DNA of 64,000 nucleotides from Selaginella tamariscina. Lineage: Eukaryota > Streptophyta > Lycopodiopsida > Selaginellales > Selaginellaceae. Positions 1 to 9,046 of the stretch are shown in pieces. The stretch is taken from the NCBI GenBank assembly GCA_003024785.1, contig PUQB01000167.1:354501-418500 (forward strand). The letters are read 5' to 3'. The position numbers and the translations under genes are program-made. The first letter of the stretch is position 1. Each line of letters begins with the position of its first letter. The notes under the pieces were generated by a model that was not told the origin of the DNA, did not search any database, and saw only the letters and a program-made list of their open reading frames with translations.

Positions 1-3000
1 CTTCTGCATCTTCTATTGATGTTTCCATGGGTCCTGGAGTGTGCGAATGTTCTGTACTCCTCGAGATAACTTCCGGTCTAATATCTGATTGAAGTTCGTT
101 CTCAGACTCCGAGATTGAACCAGATTCACCTTCAGAGCTATCGCACTTATCTGGAGGGAACTTTCTCAAATACGCCTTTATGGATTCGTTGGGGTACTCA
201 GTTGAGACCCAATCTATCCACTTGTTCAGGTCCTCAACCATGGTCTTATCCTTTTCAACGGCAAACACACATGTATGCCGAAGGTAACACTCCTTCAAGA
301 CGGACCCCCTAGTGCAGTAGTCAAAAACCCACGCATCACTGTGAGGACCCCTGATCAAGTTGACGATGCTCCGTGCCGCTTGACTTGTAATGTTTGGATA
401 ACGTACATTGCCGAATACGTCACTCACCTATCGGTGTATCGGATGGAGGTTCAGGGCCGTTGGAGTGCAAACAGATGCCTGGCCAGTCATTTGGAAGCTT
501 GAAATTGTTTGGCGCATTCCTAACAACCAAGTGAACAACGGTATCAATGCACTTGGGATTAGCATCGTTCATATAAAATCCTGTCCAACGATGTCTATTC
601 TTCTTGGCGAAGGCGAAGGCAAAAGTATCGGTGACATGAGCAAGAATCAAGAAATAAATACCTGAAAAAGTAGGTATCAGTGAAGAGCGCAAGCATGAAT
701 TCAATAATAAATACCTTCTATGTATATGCTTGCACGGCTAAGTTTCTCCACCAGATCCTCTAGTGCCCTATCTGTCGAAAGATTTTTTGACACCCGCCGA
801 TCCATCACGAACAATTGAAACGGTTTCCTACAAGCAGTGATGTTACCCCATAAAGTCTCCGAATCTAACAACAAACATCTGTAGGGCTTGTCGTGATTCG
901 TAGCATCCTCCTTTATAAGGTTCAATTCGGTTCTCCGCTGCTGAAGGACTGCCATAAGAGAAGGCGTCATCCCAATGTTCTCCTTTTTGGCGTTGGCGTG
1001 CAATAGATTCTTGCCTAGATCTTCCGATTGGTTCACCCATTCGACAAGCATATCATCGTTCGTCACATGCAAATATTTGCTGACCTCTTCATATGTTGAA
1101 GTCGAGGTCCAACCCAGTTTGTGGCAGTGTATTCCCAACCACTCCTTGAAATGCCTGACCGTCTTCAACTCCATTGCCTTGAGATGAAAAGGAGAGGTTG
1201 GGCTGCTGTTATTAATTTGTAGTTTGCCATCGATCACCAAATCAGCCAAGACTTCCATCTCCTCCATCGTTGTTCCATTTAAAGGCTTCAACCATGTGAG
1301 CTTGAAATCGTTGTCTACATCCTTTGTAGATTGAACAGACTTAGCCTTCGGCGTCTTACTGGGTTTCTTTGCAGACTTTTCTGAGGGCTCCCCTTCACTT
1401 GTCTGCTTCTTCTTCAGTGTTCCTTTTGAAAAGGATTCCATAATCCCCAACCATTTGGCAAAGATCCTATCTTCGGGGCAAGAAATCAACATCATCAGAA
1501 AGGATGTTTCCTTCCCGCCCACCTGGGCAAAATCAACTGCTGCAATTTCTTCAACTCTCTGAGGAAAAAGACAGATTAATATACCGGCGAGATAAATCCC
1601 GCCCAAACAATTTGCTTACCCGGTATTCCGCAGATTGTGTATTCCCTGCGGTAGCTCTTTGTGGTCGCTGAAGAGATTCCCACACGGCTCGCGTGTGTTT
1701 AAACTTCTCCCATATTTTGCTGTTGTAGTGGTTGGTGTCGGCAGCGTCCCATTCCGCCGATAACTTATGGTACTGCTCGATTGTGAGATTCGGCTTAGCT
1801 AAAAACGCCGATCTTTTTGTCAGCTTCTCACGGGTATGCTCGGAAAGTTTTGTTGCCATCGTTCCTTTGTTGTGTTCATCGAGAAGTCGTTGGGCTGCCG
1901 TTATTGTGTGCTGGCCACTAATGATGTAGTACTTGATAGATTTTTATTCTCCGTCTGAATCTTCATGAGTTGTTCTGGTGTTGTGATCCAGACTTTGTCA
2001 GCGCCCTTCCTTCTTTCATAGTATGGACACAAAACAGCATTATGTGGAACGGTATAAGAATTGTCGTCCTTCATCTTCTCCATGAGCTCAGCTACACGTT
2101 CCTGGTTGAGTGGCCTGTAATTGAAGTTTGGGTTGACGCTGCAATATTTAACCCTACAAGGATAAATCTTATCATCCAACATCATTTCCTTGTGACTTAT
2201 TGCAGCATGAGATGCCACAGGTGCAGCTGACAAAACGATTGATGATTTTCTTTTGCGATCCGAATCAACATGTGTGATCCCCGACTGCAGCTGTTCTAGT
2301 GTTCTCGGTACACTCTTCCAGCTCCCAAGCTTCCTAAGCAAATTGAACGTGATCTGTAGAGAACCTGAGACCGAGCCACCCTCTCAATCTCCATTATGAT
2401 GTCGCTGTGTTCTTCTTCAATGTGAAGAGGGAAGATTGCTCCACTTGCTGATTTTCTGTATTGTGAAGCAATATCTCCTGACAATACACCTACTCGATGA
2501 GTCTGAAGATTTTCGAAGTAGACATCCAGATGGATCCCCTCCATAGATGGGCTTTCGTTGAGTTGAAGAAGAACTCCAAGGTCAACATCATTAGTGAACA
2601 CGTGAACGTCATTATCCACAAGTCGACAAAACCACCCGAAATTAATGTTGTAACTGACGACCTCTGGATCCGAGAACGTGACATTGGATGGAACAAGGCA
2701 TATGTGTCGAGCATCGTCCAATCTGGGTTCGCAGCCTGCTTTCGGGTGCTTGACTAGCGAATCTACTTTCCATTGTTTTGCTTGTCCATGAGATGTGACA
2801 GAGGTTAATTTGACAGCAGCCATGGTTGCTCCAATGCGCTTCCCATTTATCTTAAAATATGGCCAAGTTGATTCCAGAATCCCCCTGCCCATCTCTTCTC
2901 CTGCTCTTGTCTTTAATGTCACCTCAATTCCACATCTGAATACAAAAATGATTAGTTCAAGTATCCGAGTATAACAGATTTTATTTTAATTCTTACCCAG

Positions 3001-3058
3001 AATTTGACGACGACTCCATACTAATGACTCGATCTCCTTGTTTGATCAAATCGTCCTT
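1..3058 (-). pseudogene. ParB-like domain plus DNA methyltransferase-like gene, multi-exon, frameshifted, runs off the left edge
   Basis: Not a gene I know by name. Read on the minus strand: exon 3058-2997, intron 2936-2996 (61 bp), exon from 2935; introns 1559-1619 (61 bp) and 662-714 (53 bp), all GT-AG, with joins that keep frame. The first possible Met is at 3019. Domains in order: a GDRV-type N-terminal domain (about 3050-2800); a ParB-like core (about 2160-1860) with RPLNQERVAELMEKMKD, then YYIISGQHTITAAQRLL, matching the R-x-L...GxHR layout of ParB/sulfiredoxin-like domains (family knowledge); a basic Lys/Ser/Thr linker near 1400; then a methyltransferase-like module with motif IV position CLLLDSETLWG (about 830), a strand GIYFLILAHVTDTF, and motif I position WVFDYCTRGSVLKECYL followed by acidic FAVEKDK (about 250). 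The order IV-then-I is beta-class. The DPPY motif is not canonical. Frameshifts near 2340, 1940 and 425 suggest decay or assembly error. Divergent to the gene at 9047. Confidence 0.6.
1586..1603. repeat. Degenerate copy of the 18-bp palindrome inside an intron
   Basis: Reads GGCGAGATAAATCCCGCC, two mismatches from the perfect palindrome GGCGGGATTAATCCCGCC of the clusters at 3361 and 8423. It lies in the intron 1559-1619 of the ParB-like gene, so the palindrome family is also found inside the transcription unit. Confidence 0.6.
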
Positions 3059-3160
3059 CTGCAAAATAATACACTATAATACAAATTATATAAAAACGCA
3101 CACACACTTGTATAAACCCGAATATACAAAAATAATACACAGAGAGAAGTAGACGTAATT

Positions 3161-3247
3161 AACTGTCCGAAGCTCACATTTGTGTTAGTGCAAAAGAAAG
3201 ATAACATTTCGTTTTAGAACCACCACAAATGTGAGCTCTGGACAGTT
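3161..3247. repeat. Hairpin-forming inverted repeat upstream of the ParB-like gene
   Basis: Arms of about 24 bp (3161-3184 and 3224-3247) are near-perfect reverse complements, centred on CTCACATTTGTG / CACAAATGTGAG, with a 39-bp loop. It lies about 100 bp upstream of the first recognised exon of the minus-strand gene. It could be a foldback element, or a promoter/5'-leader stem-loop. Confidence 0.65.
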
Positions 3248-3577
3248 TTACATAGATTCCTAGCTTTTACTCGAAATATTATGATAAGATGATAAAAGTA
3301 AATAAAATGAGATATGCAACTTATATATACTAATACACATATATATTCACATGGAAGGTGCGGCGGGATTAATCTCGCCACCCCTTCAATGCCTCCTGAA
3401 AGAGTGGGCGGGATTAATCTCGCCACCTTTCTGGAGGCCTTGAACGGGAGTGCGGAATTAATCTTGCCACCCTTCTCGGTCTCAGAGAGAACTGGGCAGG
3501 ATTTATTTCTCACACCCCTTCAGTGACTCCAGAAAGGAGGCGGGATTAATCTCGCCCACCATGTAAGGGATGGTTAA

Positions 3578-3700
3578 ATGAATCTCGCCACCCTTCCCAG
3601 TCCTCCATTGGTATGTTGTAAACCTTCTACGTCTTAGACAGAAACGTTTGGGATTGGTCCACTCACCAATGGAGAAAAAGGAAGGGTGGCGAGATTCATT
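3578..3700. repeat. Foldback hairpin unit, copy 1
   Basis: Outer arms of 20 bp (3578-3597 and 3681-3700) are exact reverse complements (AATGAATCTCGCCACCCTTC and its complement), with inner complementary blocks CTCCATTGG / CCAATGGAG. The loop holds GTAAACCTTCTACGTCTTAGACAG. A diverged second copy is at 4018-4143. MITE-like in form. Confidence 0.75.
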
Positions 3701-4017
3701 CTCCAACAGGCATTGAAGACTCGGCGGGATTAATCCCGCCGCCCAGGGCCTTCACAGGCCATGCGGCGGGATTAAATCCCGCCCAATTCGCGCAGGAATG
3801 GGTCGCGGGATTAATCCCGCCTCCCAGGCCTTCACTCGGCCTTAGTCGGCGGGATTAATCCCGCAATGCCAATGCCCTGTGCAAAATCTTGCGGGATTAA
3901 TCCCGCCGCCTAGGCCCTTCAGGCAGGCCAATGGCGGCGGGATAAATCCTGCCCGATTCCGCGCAGGGCATGCGTACGCGGCGGGATTAATCCCGCCCAC
4001 CATGTAAGGGATGGTGA

Positions 4018-4143
4018 AATTAATTCCACCACCCTTCTCAGTTCCCTCCATTGGTATTTTGTAAACCTTCTCCGTCTCAGACAGAGTTAGTCGGGATTAA
4101 TTCAACATACCAATGGAGGAAAAAAAGAAGGGTGGCGGGATTA
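4018..4143. repeat. Foldback hairpin unit, copy 2
   Basis: Same organisation as the unit at 3578: the left arm contains CCACCCTTCTCAGTTCCCTC and CATTGGTAT, the right arm ATACCAATGGAGG and GAAGGGTGG, and the loop the related TTGTAAACCTTCTCCGTCTCAGACAG. The right arm runs directly into a perfect palindrome at 4134, so hairpin and palindrome families are interleaved. Confidence 0.7.
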
Positions 4144-4879
4144 ATCCCGCCACCGGGTAATGAAGGTTCGGAGAGACTAATCCGCCGCCCTTTCGTAAAT
4201 CATGCGCTCACACATATATATTGGCTGCGGCATTTTGAACAGGGATGGGTGGGGGCGGGATTAATCCCGCCACTTATATCCTGCGGAAGTGCCTGAGCGG
4301 CGGGATTAATCCTGCCGCTCCGCGAAGGGCATGAGCGTGGGGCCGGATTAATCCCGCCGTTCATGTCCTGCGTGAATTCCCTGGGCGGCGGGATTAATCC
4401 CGCCGCCTTACGCGTAGGACATGTCATGCAAGCTCTTCGGTTAGCCTTCCGTGCAGGATCTTTCATGCAGGCTCTTCGGTTAGCCTCATGAGCGGCGGGA
4501 TTAATCCCACCGCCCATCCCCTGTAAATGCCCTGTGCAAATCCGGCGGGATTAATCCGCCCATTAGGGCCTTCATACAGGCCATTGTCGGCGAATAAATC
4601 CCGCCGCATTCCGCGCAGGGCATGGGTGAGCGACGGGATTAATCCCGCCGCCGAGGCCCCTCACGCAGGCCATGGGCGGCGGGATTAATCTCGCCGCTCT
4701 TCGGTTTGTCCTAGAGCGGCGGGATTAATCCCGCCGCCCATGGCCTGCGTGAAGGGCCTCAGCGGCGGGATTAATCCCGCCGTCGAGGCCATAAACTTAT
4801 AGCGGCGGGATTAATCCCGCCGCTCGAGGGGCTTAGCGTGTGTGCGAGAGATAAAATTAATAAATAAAAAAATTATACA

Positions 4880-4903
4880 GATAAAAACACACACACATAT
4901 ATA

Positions 4904-4934
<31 letters not shown>

Positions 4935-5575
4935 GTATGTATGTATGTATAGGAGTGTACGTGTGTGTGCAAGAGATAGATAAATAAATAAAATTATACA
5001 GTACTGGTACACATAATATATGTGTGTACATAGGTATATATATGTGTGTATATGTATATCGTGTGTATGCGTGTGAGCGAAACAAATAAAATCATACAGA
5101 TAAACAAACACACACACACACATATATATACATAGGAGTGTGCGTGTGTGTGCGAAAGATAAAACTAATAAACAAATAAAATTATACAGATAAACACACA
5201 CATATATATGTGTGTATATAATATATAATCCATAAAGAAAGAGAGAGACTCTGTGAATATATAAGCATATATATAAACTAGTGTTGTATGTATGTATATA
5301 TGTATATAGGTTATATATATGTGTATATGTATATTGTGTGTATGCGTGTGTGAGCGAAACAAATAAAATCATACAGATAAACAAACACACACACACACAC
5401 ACATATACATACACAGGAGTGTGCGTGTGTGTGCGAGAGATAAAACTAATAAATAAATAAAATTATACAGATAAACACACACATATATATGTGTGTATAT
5501 AGATATATAACCCATATGAATATATAAGCATATATATAAACTAGTGTTGTATACTATTTGTTAATATGCATTGAT

Positions 5576-5607
<32 letters not shown>

Positions 5608-5925
5608 GTGTGTGTGTGTGTGTAAAGCAGTGTGTGTGTGTGTGGGAGAGATAGATCAATAAAAAAAAATTTACAGATACTGGTACACATAATATATGTA
5701 TGTATATATGTATATAGGTATATATATATATGTGTATATGTATATCGTGTGTATGCGTGTGTGAGCGAAACAAATAAAATCATACAGATAAACAAACACA
5801 CACCCACACACATATACATACATAGGAGTGTGCGTGTGTGTACGAGAGATAAAACTAATAAATAAATTTATATGCACACTCCTATACATATATACATACA
5901 TACACACACACACACAGATCTCACC
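4880..5925. repeat. Compound TG/TATA microsatellite block with internal duplications
   Basis: Consists of (TG)n, (ATGT)n, (TA)n and (AC)n tracts plus a reiterated phrase (GAGCGAAACAAATAAAATCATACAG, at about 5077, 5352 and 5763; quoted region is 5352-5376 for one copy) showing duplication of units of several hundred bp. The long His/Tyr/Thr-rich reading frames here are microsatellite artefacts, not genes. Confidence 0.9.
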
Positions 5926-6900
5926 TGTGTGCACAGCCGCCGCCTCTTGAAACCCTAAGAATATACCTAAACCCTAAAGGAATTAAATATATATATTAAC
6001 CCTAATAGAATATTCCTTCTGAGAATATACTTAAACCCTAAAAAGAATAAAATATAGATTCGCCCTAAACGAATATTCTTTCATTATATTATTAGCGCGT
6101 GCGTGTGCGTGGGTGTATCACATACACCCCAAAAATATAAATCATGCAGGGATTTAACATGTGTGTGTCCATGAGAGTGTTAAAGTTTCATGTGTATCAA
6201 TACATACATACACATTGCATATATTAATATACATAATATTACAGACACACATACATATTACATGGGTTTAGGGTTTAGGGTTTAGGGTTTTGGATTTAGG
6301 ATGGATCATGCATGGTGTGTATGTATGAAGAAGAGAGAGTGTTGAAAAATTATTTTTGTACACATTGCATATATTAGTACACATATATACTTACACATAT
6401 TATACACAGATATACATACATAGTATATGAGAGAAAGAGACAGTACATATTATGGATCATGCATGGTGTGTATTATACACACAACATACATACATATTAG
6501 TACATAATATTAGAGAGACCGAGTACATATTATAGATCATGCATGGTGTGTATGTTTGAGAGAAGAGAGACAGTACATATTAACATGGATCATGCATGGT
6601 GTGTATGTATGAGAGAAGACAGAAAGTACACATATATACATACAGAGTACACATATATACATACACACGTGTATACACACAGACATACATACATATTACA
6701 TGAGTAAATTCATTGTGTTAGGGTTTAGGGTTTAGGATGGATCATGCATGGTGTGAAGAGAGAGTGTTGAAAAATTATTTTTGTACACACATGTATACAC
6801 AGGGTTTAGGGTTTAGGGTTTAGGGTTTGCTCCCAACAAGCTTAATATAAATATTACACATGTAAATTCAATGTGTTACATACACACAGATTGAGTACAT
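5926..6900. repeat. Interstitial telomere-like tracts and a dispersed 15-bp motif
   Basis: Short runs of the plant telomere repeat TTTAGGG occur at about 6265-6295, 6718-6736 and 6802-6830, with CCCTAAA-oriented pieces near 5950-6070. Among them ATCATGCATGGTGTG recurs five times (about 6304, 6456, 6534, 6592 and 6740) with GAGAGAAGAGAGA-like tails. No gene is seen. Confidence 0.8.
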
Positions 6901-7039
6901 ATATCATACATGCGTTGAACATGATGTTTTCAATAAAGAAGCAACATATTTCTTCAGTTTGGTTTAGGGTTGTGCATGTGTGTGCATATGTGTTTTTGTA
7001 AGTTCTTGTAATGCGTGTGTAAATTTATGATTGTGTTTA

Positions 7040-7960
7040 TATATGTGTGCAAAACAAACATCGAATAATTAAGAAAATAATATTAATAAACACACTATGA
7101 ACATATTTTAAATTATACATAATAATATATGATTTTATCTAATATATAGCCATATATAGTTTTAATAATATATATTAATTTAATATTGATAAAAAGGTTT
7201 AACATTGAAATATTCTTGAAATAATAAGAAATTAATTGAGAAAATCCCATTAATATATACAAATGTAAATTAAGTACTCAAATAATTAACTAAATTAATT
7301 ATCATAATCATGTTTAATATTGGAATATTCTTGGAATAATAAGAAAATAATAAAGAATATCCCATTAATATAAAGAAGATTAATTACTCAAGTAATTAAG
7401 GAAATGATATTAATATATATTATTAAACTATATATGACTAATATTAAATAAAATATGTATTATTATTATATTTAAATATGTTCATATGTGTATTAATTTA
7501 ATATTGATAATAAGGTTTAACACATGAATATTCTTGAAATAATAACAAATTAATTGAGAAAATCCCATTAATATATACAAATGTAGAATAATTACTGCAA
7601 TAATTAAGAACAAGACTAATTTAATTATGATAATCAGGTTTAATATTAGAATATTCTTCAAATATTAATAAAATATAAAGAATATCCCATTGATACTAGG
7701 AAATGAAAACTAAATACTCGAGTAATTAAGAAAATAATAATAATAAACAGACTATGAATATATTTTAAATGATACATAATAATATATCAATTTATTTATT
7801 GTATAAGTATATATATTATATATATATATATATATAATATAATATACTTGAATACTAAGAATGTAGAATATAGTCTAAAATTTCGTAATATTAAACAGCT
7901 TGAATCACTTGAATAACATTAAATGCAATTTTAAAATACTCATTGGAACTGGAGAGTATA
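7040..7960. repeat. AT-rich diverged tandem repeats
   Basis: Units containing GGTTTAA...GAATATTCTTGAAATAATAA...AATCCCATTAATATA recur near 7195, 7310, 7513 and 7638; a longer segment (TAATAAACACACTATGAACATATTTTAAATT-like) is present near 7085 and 7742. Repeat length is about 120-200 bp with strong divergence. No coding potential is seen. Confidence 0.65.
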
Positions 7961-8067
7961 TATGTCAGAGTGTCGGATATTTGTGTCAACTCATCTTAAA
8001 TTTTATTTTTGTTCTTTTTAAAAAATTTGAATTTCTGACATATGTATTGTCGGTCTGACATGTAAAT

Positions 8068-8252
8068 TTGAAAATGCATTTAATTTCCCACTCAAATTCA
8101 GATCTGGTTCTTTCTCCGGCAAGGGTTTCTTCATTTCTGTATTTTTCACTCTTTAGATCTTCTTTTTTCTTCATAGTGATCATCTCAGGAGCGAGATTAA
8201 ATTGGGTGCTATTCTTTATAGGAAAGCACGGCGCCTTCAGTGCTGTTTACAA
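8068..8252 (+). other. Possible 5' leader exon of the downstream transposase-like gene
   Basis: A less AT-biased stretch ends at ACAA|GTAAGT (8252/8253), a good splice donor. The next good acceptor, TTTATGTGCAG, ends at 9041, directly before the first exon of the gene at 9047. The frame entering that exon has a stop (TAG near 8153) and no upstream ATG, so this exon would be untranslated. Inference from splice signals only. Confidence 0.35.
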
Positions 8253-8422
8253 GTAAGTATTATAAACAAATTTAAAAATACTTATAAAGATTCACTCTCT
8301 TACATTCTCTCTTAAAATTACAATTTAGGGGTTTAGGAATGCATTAGGATTATAATATATTCCGTTAGGGATTTATCCCGTTTAAATATCCTTTTAACTT
8401 AATATTCTAGGTTAACCGGGGC

Positions 8423-8892
8423 GGCGGGATTAATCCGGCCATTTCTTTTTCGCCTCTTCGAAGAGGTGGCGGGATTAATCCCGCCACCATCTCTCGGGCA
8501 ATGCTTCTCCGCCACTGAAAAAGAGTGGCGGGATTAATCCCGCCGATAACCTTCTCAACTGATGAAGAGTTACCAGAATTTATTAGAAAGAGTTGTCGGC
8601 GGGATTAATCCCGCCAACCATTTTAGGAGGCAGGGAAGGGGTGGCGGGATTAATCTCGCCACCACATCCCTGTTTTAAGGATTTGGGGACAGGATTTATC
8701 CCGAGATCTCTTTGAAATCATAGTTTTGGAGAGAGTTATGTGCGGGTTTAATCCCGCCACCCATTCCCCGTCGTAAGAATTGTGGGCGGGATTAATCCCG
8801 CCGACTCTCTCCGAAGGGGTTGAGTCGGCGGCGGGATTAATCCCGCCGACCGTTCCTCGTCGGAGGGATTCGTGGGCGGGATTAATCCCGCC
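8423..8892. repeat. Palindrome cluster 2, within the putative leader intron
   Basis: About ten copies of GGCGGGATTAATCCCGCC. Perfect copies start at 8468, 8527, 8598, 8785, 8830 and 8875; one-mismatch copies at 8423 and 8643; weaker ones at about 8690 and 8741. The last three perfect sites are exactly 45 bp apart. Elsewhere spacing is looser than in cluster 1, and the spacers are unrelated to cluster 1 spacers, so the palindrome is what is conserved. Confidence 0.9.
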
Positions 8893-9046
8893 CATCAGTT
8901 GTATTAATCAAACATGAGATATTATCTCTAAACATAATTATGTATTATTGCATATGCATATTATTAAGTAACCGTAATTCAGATTTCTTAGAAATATTGC
9001 ATAAACAGATATCATAAATAATACAATTATTTATGTGCAGGACAAT

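Larger units (their letters stand above)
3361..4821. repeat. Palindrome cluster 1: phased array of GGCGGGATTAATCCCGCC
   Basis: I count about 27 perfect or degenerate copies of an 18-bp perfect palindrome. Perfect copies start at 3723, 3980, 4134, 4254, 4387, 4718, 4764 and 4804. In runs the start-to-start spacing is 39-46 bp (for example 3723, 3765, 3804, 3848, 3890, 3936, 3980), near four helical turns. Spacers are themselves repetitive: one type resembles GGCCTTCACGCAGGCC, the other ATTCCGCGCAGGGCATG, and they often alternate. Reading frames through the array (GGINPA repeats) are by-products of the repeat. A cluster of dyad sites between two divergent genes suggests protein binding or replication/transposition sites; function is inferred. 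Confidence 0.9.

Noticed and set aside
3842..4517. Open frames rich in GGINPA / GLIPPP repeats through palindrome cluster 1
   Set aside because: They translate the palindrome in both orientations; frames exist on both strands and have no start context, splice signals or non-repeat domain.
3723..4821. CRISPR-like array (repeat about 18 bp, regular spacing)
   Set aside because: Eukaryotic context, no cas genes, the repeat is a short full palindrome, and spacers are themselves repeated and not unique.
4857..5934. Long His/Tyr/Thr/Ile frames on the minus strand
   Set aside because: Pure translation of TG/TA microsatellites; equivalent frames appear in other phases.
8068..8256. Small secreted or membrane protein MKMHLISHSNSDLV...
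   Set aside because: Short hydrophobic frame in AT-rich DNA that ends at a splice donor; better explained as an untranslated leader exon.
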